A program made the position numbers and the translations under genes. A stretch of DNA of 13,025 nucleotides from a candidate division WWE3 bacterium (GTDB taxonomy: Bacteria; Patescibacteriota; WWE3; 2-01-FULL-39-13). The notes under the pieces are model-generated. The model made no database searches, was not told the DNA's origin, and saw only the letters and a program-made list of their open reading frames with translations. The stretch lies in assembly GCA_027002375.1 (NCBI GenBank), contig JALWZX010000059.1, positions 1 through 13,025 on the forward strand, in the 5' to 3' direction. How positions within the stretch are numbered: the first letter of the stretch is position 1; each line of letters begins with the position of its first letter. Shown here piece after piece: positions 1 through 7,039 of the stretch.

Positions 1-119
1 GATGGAAAACACCTGCAGAAGCTATGGAGGAAGAGGTAAACAAATATAAATTCAGAAGATATCAAAAGCAGAAGGAATTAGTTGTTGCTGATTTTGCTGG
101 GTGGGGCACTTCGACCTAG
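1..119 (+). mobile_element. 3' end of a transposase gene, probably IS30-like (partial)
   Basis: An open frame enters from the left edge (codons from position 3) and ends at TAG 117-119. The visible 38 residues begin WKTPAEAM and are rich in Lys, Arg and Glu. The KTPxE pattern shortly before the C-terminus is typical of IS30-type DDE transposases, where it follows the RPRKxL segment that would lie outside this window. The DNA around the stop (about 105-129, GGCACTTCGACC then TAGAATGTACCCC) resembles insertion-sequence right ends that overlap the transposase stop codon, and its outer bases (GGGG and CCCC) can pair. The catalytic residues, the left end and any target duplication are not visible. 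Another DDE family, such as IS3, also uses a KTP motif, so the family call is tentative; that it is a transposase tail is more likely. Confidence 0.55.
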
Positions 120-546
120 AATGTACCCCAAGTTATTGTGTATTATAACACACCCTATAGCATTGTCAAGTGGGCTGGGCTGCTCTACCCCCCTATGGTA
201 ATTTTTACAAAGCCTCTGACAAATGAAGTAATGAATTCACACCAAGCTGTGCAAACTTATAACACAACTTTGCCCACAGATACGAGCCCTTTAAATAAAG
301 GTCGTTCGCAATATCCAATCCGGAAGACGCTACTGCCGAGAAACATTAAGTACGTGGCTTATTGCAGTATTTTGTTTGATTACACAATCATAGTAACTAT
401 CATGCATCCGTGCCATGTAACCCTACAGTCCTATAGCACCCTGTCTGTGTAGTTACAATGCTAAAAAGTATACACAGAGTAATATGACAACTTACTAAAC
501 ATATTGTCTAGACTACATTCATATGGTTGTTTGAGCTTTTCATGCT
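120..546. other. Gene-free stretch between the insertion sequence and dnaX
   Basis: I find no convincing coding region here. The only longer open frame (GTG at 138 to 452, plus strand) has no recognisable protein features and no homology that I can see. The stretch is visibly richer in G+C than the genes beside it; for example, 29 of 60 bases at 301-360 are G or C. It holds the leftward promoter at 142-169 and short palindromes such as ATAGT-A-ACTAT near 390-400. No U-rich terminator for dnaX is evident at 480-546. It may be a remnant of mobile DNA or an unrecognised RNA; neither can be shown from the sequence. Confidence 0.4.
142..169 (-). promoter_or_regulatory. Consensus sigma-70-type promoter facing the insertion sequence
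   Basis: Read on the minus strand, a perfect TTGACA (complement of 164-169) is followed after 16 bp by a perfect TATAAT (complement of 142-147). Transcription would start near 135 and run leftward, antisense through the transposase tail. The -10 lies in a small inverted repeat, TGTGT-6-ACACA (137-152). No gene for it lies inside the window. It may be the promoter of a gene cut off by the insertion, or it may make an antisense transcript that limits transposase expression. The match is exact, but activity is inferred. Confidence 0.5.
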
Positions 547-2301
547 TTACACCACTTCTTCACCAAAGACTTCTTTTAATGCGTCTTCGGTTATTCCTGT
601 TTGTTTGATTGGCTTTACGTTTTTGTCTGTCAGTCGTTTTGCGTTTGGTTTTTTGTCAGATAGTATGCATTTGAATTTTACTTTGTTTCCTACGAGTTCT
701 TCTGATTCTATTTCTATGATTTCCCTTACTTTGTGGCTCATTAGTCTTTCTTGGTGGAATGAGTAGTATGCTTTTACGGTTAAGATTTCGCCGTCAAATT
801 CTTCTATTTCGCATGATCTCAAGATTACATGTATTGAGTGGTTTTTTGGTTTTACTCTGGTTATTAATTCGTTGAATGGGAATTCTAGCGATTGTTTTGC
901 TTGTGGTGTATTTTTTGCATTTTCAGGTGAGTTTGTTTCTAGTGAGCCTGGCGATTTTTGATTTTCTTCTTTTTCTGGTGTTTTTGATTCTTCTTGATTT
1001 TTAGCTTTGGCTGATATGTCTGACTTTTCTTGTGCTTCTGCTTTCTCTGGTGGTGTTTCTGATTTTGGTTTTGTATCATTTTCTTTTTTCAAGTTGGTAT
1101 CGTTTACTTTGCTTTTTGATGTTGTATTTTGATTAGTTTTGGGGGAATTCGATTGTGCAGAACCAGTTTTATTGGTTGGTGGTGTGTCTGCCGATGAATT
1201 TCCACCAAATAAATCTAGGGTTAAATCTATTATTGCAAGTTCTAGTGGTAGTGTTGCGATTACTGCATATTTGTATTCTTCTAGCGATTTTGAAAATCTT
1301 TCTATGAAAGTTTTCAAAATCGCCACACTTGTTAAATCGGCAAAATCTTTTTCAGCATCAGTTAACTCAAAAGTATTCTCTACACCTTTGACTTCCAACT
1401 TATACAAAATTAATGATCTCACATATTCAATCAGTTTTTCATTGAACATTTGAACATCTGATCCAGTCGCATATAATTCATGCAAAAAGTTAATCGCGCC
1501 AGATTGATCACCGTTTTTTATTAACGATAAGAATTCCAAAAAATTAGAGTCAGACTCATTTAATAATTTATCAATAAACTCATCGCCATTTACAACCTGC
1601 TCTAAAATCGTTTCAGCATCACGAAATGCCCCTTTAGAAGCTATTGCAATTCGCCTTAACTTATCGTCTGAAATCTCAAAACCTTGATCGTTTGCAATTC
1701 TTCGCAACTTCAAAACAATATCATCTGCACCTGGTCTTCTAAACTGAAATTGTTGACATCTTGACTTTATAGTTGGCAAGACTTTTTCTGGGTTAGTCGT
1801 GCAAAGTATAAAATAAGCATGCTCTGGTGGTTCTTCTAATGTTTTTAAGAGCGCATTTGAGGCTTCTGTAGTCAACATATGAACTTCATCTATGATATAA
1901 ACCTTTACCTTACCCATTGCAGGCGATAACTTAATATTTTCGCGCAATTCTCGTATATTATCTATACTTCTATTTGACGCGGCATCAATTTCTATGATAT
2001 CTAAATGACGATTTTCATTTATTGCCTGGCAACTCGCACAATTATTGCATGGTTCAAATTTTATAGCTGGGTTATTATTGGGAAATCTATCTTTTAACGC
2101 ATCACCAACCACTGGATCTTCACAATTTAATGCCTTAGCGAGAAGCCTTGCAGTTGTAGTTTTACCTGTTCCCCGTGGACCTGTGAAAAAGTATGCATGT
2201 GCAGAATCACCTTTTGCCAATGCAGAAGTTATTGAAGATACAATATGATCTTCATTTATTAAATCATTAAAATTTTTAGGTCTATACCTAGAATAGAACA
2301 T
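547..2301 (-). CDS. dnaX: DNA polymerase III subunit tau/gamma
   Basis: This is the clamp-loader ATPase, which places the sliding clamp on primed DNA at the replication fork. The 584 residues begin MFYSRYRPKNF, the usual DnaX opening, and this fixes the start. The AAA+ features are Walker A GPRGTGKTT (41-49), zinc-binding cysteines C60, C85, C88 and C91 (CNNCASC), the DAASN segment (107-110), Walker B IIDEVH (136-141), sensor 1 near CTTN (167-170), an arginine-finger SRC (180-182) and sensor 2 GAFRDAE (224-230). An alpha-helical domain III follows to about 365, then a hydrophilic linker rich in Lys, Glu, Pro, Ser, Thr and Asn (about 366-472), then a globular alpha/beta C-terminal domain (about 475-550) of the kind found on tau. 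The spacing between C60 and C85 is longer than in E. coli DnaX. I see no slippery heptamer in the reading phase needed for a gamma frameshift. The stop codon is TAA. There is no Shine-Dalgarno. Confidence 0.96.
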   Translation of the reverse strand: MFYSRYRPKNFNDLINEDHIVSSITSALAKGDSAHAYFFTGPRGTGKTTTARLLAKALNCEDPVVGDALKDRFPNNNPAIKFEPCNNCASCQAINENRHLDIIEIDAASNRSIDNIRELRENIKLSPAMGKVKVYIIDEVHMLTTEASNALLKTLEEPPEHAYFILCTTNPEKVLPTIKSRCQQFQFRRPGADDIVLKLRRIANDQGFEISDDKLRRIAIASKGAFRDAETILEQVVNGDEFIDKLLNESDSNFLEFLSLIKNGDQSGAINFLHELYATGSDVQMFNEKLIEYVRSLILYKLEVKGVENTFELTDAEKDFADLTSVAILKTFIERFSKSLEEYKYAVIATLPLELAIIDLTLDLFGGNSSADTPPTNKTGSAQSNSPKTNQNTTSKSKVNDTNLKKENDTKPKSETPPEKAEAQEKSDISAKAKNQEESKTPEKEENQKSPGSLETNSPENAKNTPQAKQSLEFPFNELITRVKPKNHSIHVILRSCEIEEFDGEILTVKAYYSFHQERLMSHKVREIIEIESEELVGNKVKFKCILSDKKPNAKRLTDKNVKPIKQTGITEDALKEVFGEEVV

Positions 2302-2353
2302 GTATTGGGCTTTGCGAACTTGATACTATTTGGGAACTAAATTTTGTTGATTT

Positions 2354-2379
2354 GTCTCAATTACGATAATTTGCGAGAC
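2354..2379. repeat. Bulged inverted repeat upstream of dnaX
   Basis: GTCTC-AATTA, loop CGA, then TAATT-TGC-GAGAC. Two perfect 5-bp arms stack with a 3-nt bulge on one side. It lies 53 bases upstream of the dnaX start, within the 145-base dnaX-pth gap. It could be a small operator, part of the dnaX leader, or chance in AT-rich DNA. Neither strand shows a U-tract that would make it a convincing terminator. Confidence 0.25.
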
Positions 2380-2446
2380 TTCGAAAATGAAACTTATCTT
2401 AAAATTCCCTTAATAAAAGTTTACCATTTTTTATTTTTGGGGTAAG

Positions 2447-3013
2447 TCAATCTTTTTTACTCAACCAGCTATTTATGTCTTTAGATATAGATTCTTCTAC
2501 TAGTTTTTTGATCTTTTTTCTATCGGATATCGGTAGCTTGGCTAATACATATTTTGTCGGGTCTCTACCTGACTTTTGTACACTTTGACCAATTTTTTCA
2601 TCTCTTACCCCTACTCTTAAATGCCAAATGTTTTCTGAGTTTTTTATTGAGGAATTTACAGATTTTACTCCATTATGAATTCGTGATCCTTTGCCCTGTG
2701 ATAATTTGTACTCACCCACTACTAAATCTAGTTCATCGTAAATTATTAATATATTTTCTGAAGATACTTTATAAAAACTACTAATTTTTTGAAGTGGAAT
2801 TCCACCTTCGTTCATAAAACATGTTGGTTTTACTAAAATTACATCGGCTGGTTCAGAAACAAAAACCATATCGGATTTAAATTTCTTTTTGAATTCCCAA
2901 TCATAATCAGTAAAATAAAGGTCTACGAATTGATTTAAGACGTCTTTGCCAACGTTGTGGCGTGTATATGTAAATTCAGGTTCGGGATTGCCTAAAGCGC
3001 AGATTAGTTTCAT
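2447..3013 (-). CDS. pth: Peptidyl-tRNA hydrolase
   Basis: This cytoplasmic esterase releases tRNA from peptidyl-tRNAs that drop off the ribosome. The 188 residues match the normal Pth length and have the expected landmarks: the ALGNP opening with N9, catalytic H19 in TRHN (H20 in E. coli), FMNEGG with N68, IYDELDL with D93 and HNGVKS with N114. The glycine-rich loop before HNG is GKGSRIHNG rather than the common GGGxxGHNG, a modest divergence that keeps the key Asn. The gene ends at TGA; the match to normal Pth length indicates that TGA is a stop here and not glycine. The ATG is preceded by TATACT six bases upstream and by no Shine-Dalgarno, so the mRNA may be leaderless. It lies 72 bases downstream of the sortase and 145 bases upstream of dnaX. 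Confidence 0.95.
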   Translation of the reverse strand: MKLICALGNPEPEFTYTRHNVGKDVLNQFVDLYFTDYDWEFKKKFKSDMVFVSEPADVILVKPTCFMNEGGIPLQKISSFYKVSSENILIIYDELDLVVGEYKLSQGKGSRIHNGVKSVNSSIKNSENIWHLRVGVRDEKIGQSVQKSGRDPTKYVLAKLPISDRKKIKKLVEESISKDINSWLSKKD

Positions 3014-3019
3014 ACACTT

Positions 3020-3025
3020 AGTATA
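3020..3025 (-). promoter_or_regulatory. Possible -10 element of pth
   Basis: On the minus strand TATACT ends six bases before the pth ATG. A start site about seven bases downstream of a -10 would fall on the ATG itself and give a leaderless mRNA. No good -35 is seen at the usual distance, so this is only a suggestion. Confidence 0.3.
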
Positions 3026-3040
3026 GTTGAAAATACAAAA

Positions 3041-3060
3041 AAGTTTAGTAATAAAATTAC
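3041..3060 (-). terminator. Weak terminator-like hairpin after the sortase
   Basis: On the minus strand GTAAT-TTT-ATTAC (complement of 3048-3060) is followed, after four bases, by a run of six T. The 5-bp AT-rich stem is weak. It lies downstream of the sortase stop and just upstream of the possible pth promoter, which is the right place for a terminator. Confidence 0.25.
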
Positions 3061-3085
3061 ACTATGCAAATTCTATAAGTTCGTG

Positions 3086-3757
3086 TTAATTGTCTGATTC
3101 TTTAGCGACAACAATTAATCTTTTGTAGTCTGTACCTGGAGGCCAGCAGGACATTAGTGTTACTGTTTTTTCATTGTTTTTGTTTTCTTTTGTCATGTAT
3201 TTTGTGTCTGTTTTGTTAACTGTTTGTTTATCTTGAACTTCATACGGGATTACTTTACCTTTGTATACAAGATAGACCTTGTCACCTTTTTCTAATTTAT
3301 TTAGCAGGTAAAAGACTGAGTTGTATTTGTTTGCTTCGTAAAAGTTTTCTGATGAGTGTGCGAAGATGAATACGTTTCCATTTGGGTCGTCTGGTAGTGC
3401 TGAGGTTTTTGCATGGGCTACGCCTTTTGTTAAGGCAACTTGGTATTCATGCGAGTTTGTTGGGTCTACATTTGGTATTACTTTTGTGTTGACTCCTATT
3501 TTTGGTATTACTACGCTAAAGTCTTTATCTTTCGCTACTATTATTAGCGCCTTTTTGCCTTTGTCTTCTTCAGATACATTGGTTTCTTGATTTATATCTG
3601 ACTTTACTATGATTTTATCTATGTTGGAAATCAATCGTTGTGTTTGTTTGTATTTGAGTTCTTCTGCAATTATTGGTCTTAATGTTACGTATAATAAGCT
3701 TAGAGCTGTGGTTATAAAGAATATTCCGAGTATTGTGAAGTATTGTTTTCTTTTCAT
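3086..3757 (-). CDS. Sortase (membrane transpeptidase)
   Basis: Sortases cut LPXTG-type sorting signals between Thr and Gly and attach the protein to a cell-envelope nucleophile. The 223 residues start with a short basic end (MKRKQ) and one hydrophobic helix (about 6-30), giving an N-in membrane anchor. The extracellular catalytic domain covers about 78-220. The triad is visible: H134 in FIFAHSS, C204 in TLMSCWPPGT and R213 in YKRLIVVA, with the usual 9-residue Cys-Arg spacing. The beta-barrel opening VIPKIGVNTKV is also standard. The single N-terminal helix and the TLxxCxPxGT signature point to a class D/E-like sortase, but the class is uncertain. It follows 87 bases after a gene encoding an LPATG signal, its likely substrate, with a GC-rich hairpin between them. 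The start has no Shine-Dalgarno. Confidence 0.92.
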   Translation of the reverse strand: MKRKQYFTILGIFFITTALSLLYVTLRPIIAEELKYKQTQRLISNIDKIIVKSDINQETNVSEEDKGKKALIIVAKDKDFSVVIPKIGVNTKVIPNVDPTNSHEYQVALTKGVAHAKTSALPDDPNGNVFIFAHSSENFYEANKYNSVFYLLNKLEKGDKVYLVYKGKVIPYEVQDKQTVNKTDTKYMTKENKNNEKTVTLMSCWPPGTDYKRLIVVAKESDN

Positions 3758-3806
3758 GTGGAATTTGTATGTAACTTGTTGATTAATTAAATTCTGCTAT
3801 ACGATT

Positions 3807-3831
3807 TAGCGGCGCCGCTCAGGCGCCGCTA
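3807..3831. terminator. GC-rich perfect hairpin between surface gene and sortase
   Basis: TAGCGGCGCC, loop GCTCA, GGCGCCGCTA: a perfect 10-bp stem, almost all G+C, in a very AT-rich context. It begins 14 bases after the stop codon of the surface gene and lies 50 bases before the sortase start. Neither strand has a run of T right after the stem, so it is not a textbook intrinsic terminator. It may be a partial terminator or an mRNA-stabilising or processing element that sets sortase level relative to its substrate. Confidence 0.5.
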
Positions 3832-3844
3832 TCACATTCTTTCA

Positions 3845-6800
3845 TTATAATAGTACTATTACACCGATTATCAGTAAAACAACTACAGCTAGTATTCCTA
3901 AACCTGTTAAGCTAAATATCTTTTGAATTAATGTTTTATGTTCAGTTTCATTACTACCATTATTATTTTCGTTTTTGTTTTGTGATTCTGTATTTTCAGT
4001 TTCAGCACCTTTTATTTGACCTTCTTGATCTTTTGCGATTTCACCTAAAACACCACCATTTGCTTCTTCACCTGGTACTACTACTGTTTCACCTGTAGTT
4101 CCACCTGGCGCTACTGTGCTTGAACCTGGCACTACAACGAGGGCCTCTTCTGGTTCTGTCGTTGCCTCCTCTGTTGTATTTTTATTTGTTACAGTTTTCT
4201 CAACTATTACAACATTTTCTTGTGCCACCACATCTGATGGATTGTCGTATTTATCAAATGCTCTTATTGCATAATATTGTGTTTTTCCACAAGTACTACC
4301 AGCCACTGTATCAGTATATTCATACTTCTCGTTTGGCCCTATTGTAATGGTTTTCACTTTTTTATCTTCGCCTACTGAAAATTTCTTTTCGTCTGATCTA
4401 TAGACTTCTACATATGAAGTTTTACCATCATCAGCAGTTTTGAATTTAATTTTGTATTCGCAATCATTCTTTTTCTCAACTTCAAAATCTTTTGGTTTAT
4501 CTGGATTTTCAGATGAATAATCTACGGTAACTGTTGTGCTATACGCATTATCATCACCCGCTGTCGCTAAAACTCTAAATTCATAAGTTCCACCTGTGCT
4601 TAGTACATCGTTTGTAACATCACAAACCTTAGAGTCTCCTTGATAGCTTTCTGATTTTTCTATTTCTATTGTTTGGAAATCAACGAAATTTGTTGTATTA
4701 GGCTTTTTGACTTGACATTTAGCAACCATTTTTCGTTGACCTGTATCAACTGCTGAAAATGTTAAACCAAATGTTTCGTTTGTTGGTGTTTTTGGTTCTT
4801 CAACTCTTACAATCATTGGGTAAGATTCCTCGGCTTTAGCAACTTTTACGTTTGATAAATAGAACAACGTCCCCAAAAACACCACAAGAATCATGCTTGT
4901 GATTATTTTCTTTTGCTTTCTACCAGCCTTTCGCTTTTTAGTTTTTGCATTTTTAACTAACATATTTGGTCGAATTCCATATAATAATGCACCTGCGCCA
5001 AGTGCTAACATTGATAATATTAATATCATTAATGCTGAGCTCGAACCTGTAGCAGGTAAAGCTGTGGTAGAAGCACCAAGTACTTTACCGTTTTCATCTG
5101 TTGTTTCAACAACTTCTTCTTTATCTTCAACCTTTGCTTCTGCTTCTGGTGACTTTGTTTCTGTTGCGAATGCAACATCTGTACCAACAAATACATTAGA
5201 TGGATCTTCTGAATCAGGTAAATTACCATCACCTGTCGCATTAGCATACTCAGTAGAATTATCGACAGTTGTAACCGTTGCCCAAGACACATCTTTTACT
5301 ATTCCTGGATCAACTTTTGCTGAATCAACATCAGCTATAAAACTCATTTCTATAACTGAACCAACTGGTATATTACCTAAATCGCTTAGATCCCATGAAC
5401 CTGGTGAGTGGTACACCGGTTCAGGAACTAAACTAGTAACATCAGCTCCGTTTGCCAATACTTTATATGAACCTGGGTGATATGTGAAACCACTTGGCAA
5501 CAAGTTTCTAACAACATTAGTTGGCTCACCAGTAGATTCATCTCTACCCATTAGTACACCACCATTATCACCTATTGCTTTAAGTGTAATGATGAATCTA
5601 ACTGTTAGATTAGGATTATTGAGCAACATTTCAGATGTTGCATCATTTGATTCAGATAATTCTGCTTTAACTGGTATTACACCATTACCAAAGTTATAGT
5701 TTGTATTTTCAGTGGTATCAGGAATTGTAACCACATAGCAACCATTGTTTATTTTAAACCCTTCGGTATCTTCAGTTGGGTAATTTTGTTGATATCCTGT
5801 TTTTTGTATTTCACATATTTGATATGTACCTGGTATTAAACCTTCAAAACCATAAGCTCCATTCTCATCTGTAATCGCTAGTAAGTCTCCGCTATCATAT
5901 GAATTATTTTGATTGTAATCTATATATATTGACCAATCTGCTAATGGTTTATCTATACCATCTTCAAAATCACCACCACTATTATTTATATCTTGAAATT
6001 TAATACCTTTTATAGTGCCTAATTCAACGTTTCCAAAATCACACCCATACATATAATCTGGCCTTGTATTAGCTACGTCACATTTGCTTTGATTTTCTTC
6101 ACCTGGTGTTGTTTGATACCAACCTTCTTTTTGGTTTTCTGTCACGAAGTATGATTTACCAGCATTAACTGTAAATGAGTAATAACCATTTTCATCTGTT
6201 GTTGTTTCAGCTAGTATATTACCTTCTTCATCCCTTAATGCTATTTCCCAACCGGGTAAACCTTGTTCGCCATTTGGTAATTCTACAACCTTAGACAATG
6301 TATCTACGTTGGGCTCAACTCTGTCCCATTTTCCGTTGGCATTTTCATCGTTAAATTTATAACCTTCTATTTTTGATTTAGAAGGAGCATTGAAACCTAC
6401 ACAATAATATGTTTTACCGTAATCAAAACCATCAATTCTATCCCAATTATCATAATGGTATGCATCAGTATTACAATAGAATTCCGCTGAATAATTATCA
6501 CTATCATCTCTATTTGATTCAAAAGTAAATGGAACATCGTATTGTTCTAAAACTTCTCTCATCCAAATGAAAGATTGATTATCATTAACTGAAACATTTA
6601 CTTGAGCCATACCATTGGCATCTGTCGGTCCGAATGTATTCCATGGGTCACCTGCTGGGCCGACAAAATCCCCGCCCGGATCACCAGCACCAGGTCTACC
6701 CCACTCGAAGTACCTACCTTCTTCTAACCAACAATGACCATCGCTCTGATTCACCCAGTCAGTAGCTGTATTTTCGTTTACCCTTGCTGGCATGTTCGCA

Positions 6801-6994
6801 TCAGCACCCCAATTTGGTAAATATTGCTCATCATCGCACATTACCTTTGTTGCTATTACCGTTGCCAGGGTTAAATTTCTATTTGTAATAGTAAACTCTT
6901 CTGTTTTATCATCTACTGTGACTTCCCCCGTACCATTTGCTAGTTCATAATCTGGTTTCATTGTTTCTTCTAAATCGTAATCACCATAAACCAC
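3845..6994 (-). CDS. C-terminal half of the giant surface protein: SdrD-like domains, LPATG signal, internal signal peptide, FN3-like domains, C-terminal anchor
   Basis: The 1049 residues as drawn start at a GTG with no Shine-Dalgarno, but the frame stays open to 7036, right after the TAG that ends the upstream gene, so it is best read as that protein's continuation. Order: the second half of a Cna-B-like domain (to about 40); a region with paired aromatics and cysteines (50-205); two SdrD-B-like domains (about 207-322 and 326-436) with DENANGKWD and DINNSGGDFED calcium-type loops; a DUF11-like domain (about 440-610); LPATG (646-650), a helix (653-674) and a basic tail (RKAGRKQKK). A second hydrophobic segment (697-713) follows, with a signal-peptidase-like site AKA|EE at 721/722, then Ig/FN3-like domains (about 726-826 and 833-931), a Gly/Val/Pro-rich stretch with repeated VVVPG, and a terminal helix (1022-1049). 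On its own it lacks an N-terminal export signal. It could be a broken gene or a readthrough product. Confidence 0.85.
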   Translation of the reverse strand: MVYGDYDLEETMKPDYELANGTGEVTVDDKTEEFTITNRNLTLATVIATKVMCDDEQYLPNWGADANMPARVNENTATDWVNQSDGHCWLEEGRYFEWGRPGAGDPGGDFVGPAGDPWNTFGPTDANGMAQVNVSVNDNQSFIWMREVLEQYDVPFTFESNRDDSDNYSAEFYCNTDAYHYDNWDRIDGFDYGKTYYCVGFNAPSKSKIEGYKFNDENANGKWDRVEPNVDTLSKVVELPNGEQGLPGWEIALRDEEGNILAETTTDENGYYSFTVNAGKSYFVTENQKEGWYQTTPGEENQSKCDVANTRPDYMYGCDFGNVELGTIKGIKFQDINNSGGDFEDGIDKPLADWSIYIDYNQNNSYDSGDLLAITDENGAYGFEGLIPGTYQICEIQKTGYQQNYPTEDTEGFKINNGCYVVTIPDTTENTNYNFGNGVIPVKAELSESNDATSEMLLNNPNLTVRFIITLKAIGDNGGVLMGRDESTGEPTNVVRNLLPSGFTYHPGSYKVLANGADVTSLVPEPVYHSPGSWDLSDLGNIPVGSVIEMSFIADVDSAKVDPGIVKDVSWATVTTVDNSTEYANATGDGNLPDSEDPSNVFVGTDVAFATETKSPEAEAKVEDKEEVVETTDENGKVLGASTTALPATGSSSALMILILSMLALGAGALLYGIRPNMLVKNAKTKKRKAGRKQKKIITSMILVVFLGTLFYLSNVKVAKAEESYPMIVRVEEPKTPTNETFGLTFSAVDTGQRKMVAKCQVKKPNTTNFVDFQTIEIEKSESYQGDSKVCDVTNDVLSTGGTYEFRVLATAGDDNAYSTTVTVDYSSENPDKPKDFEVEKKNDCEYKIKFKTADDGKTSYVEVYRSDEKKFSVGEDKKVKTITIGPNEKYEYTDTVAGSTCGKTQYYAIRAFDKYDNPSDVVAQENVVIVEKTVTNKNTTEEATTEPEEALVVVPGSSTVAPGGTTGETVVVPGEEANGGVLGEIAKDQEGQIKGAETENTESQNKNENNNGSNETEHKTLIQKIFSLTGLGILAVVVLLIIGVIVLL
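4826..5059 (-). other. LPXTG sorting signal joined in frame to a second signal peptide
   Basis: LPATG is encoded at 5045-5059, followed by a hydrophobic helix and a Lys/Arg-rich tail. The tail runs without a stop into another hydrophobic segment ending AKA|EE (4826-4840), which has the form of a signal-peptidase I site. The ATG at 4961-4963 (MLVKNAK) would be a natural start for an independent secreted protein, yet no stop codon separates it from the LPXTG part. The basic stretch would serve both as the cytoplasmic tail of the sorting signal and as the n-region of the second signal peptide. Motifs are read directly; processing is inferred. Confidence 0.7.
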
Positions 6995-7036
6995 ATTCTC
7001 AAAAGTTACACAACCATCGTCACCGGTAGTACCTGA

Positions 7037-7039
7037 CTA
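7037..7039 (-). other. In-frame TAG interrupting one continuous surface-protein frame
   Basis: The upstream frame ends SIYKG-TAG and continues in the same phase with SGTTGDDG, then CVTFENV and YGDYDLEET, the typical second half of a Cna-B-like domain whose first half precedes the TAG. Decoded as any amino acid, the locus 3845-12823 is one frame of 2992 codons. One base change from TAT, TAC, CAG or TGG would give the TAG. TAG is also the apparent stop of the transposase at 117-119, and no other in-frame TAG occurs in this long frame, so general reassignment of TAG is unlikely. Confidence 0.8.

Noticed and set aside
170..193. tRNA-like word on the minus strand (GGGGTAGAGCAGCC), similar to a D-arm region
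   Set aside because: No anticodon arm, T-loop GGTTCGA-type sequence or pairing acceptor stem follows at the proper distances.
138..452. Plus-strand open frame of 104 codons starting with GTG
   Set aside because: It has no domain, signal or membrane pattern and no ribosome binding site, and it overlaps the leftward promoter. It reads as chance in a gene-free stretch.
1084..1089. Run of six A on the coding strand of dnaX as a possible frameshift site for gamma
   Set aside because: The codons are AAA AAA GAA, so the A AAA AAG phase needed for -1 slippage is absent, and no clear downstream hairpin or upstream SD-like stimulator is seen.
2447..2449. TGA as glycine (code 25, as in Gracilibacteria and Absconditabacteria)
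   Set aside because: TGA ends pth at the normal family length, and no in-frame TGA occurs inside any of the long genes.
4893..5480. Plus-strand open frame of 195 codons opposite the surface gene
   Set aside because: It is antisense to the LPXTG and junction region. Its hydrophobic and Ser/Thr-rich composition is explained by the complement of the real gene's codons.
7037..7039. Genome-wide reassignment of TAG to an amino acid
   Set aside because: A single TAG occurs in nearly 3000 codons of this frame and none within dnaX, pth or the sortase, and the transposase tail appears to end in TAG. A local event is more likely.
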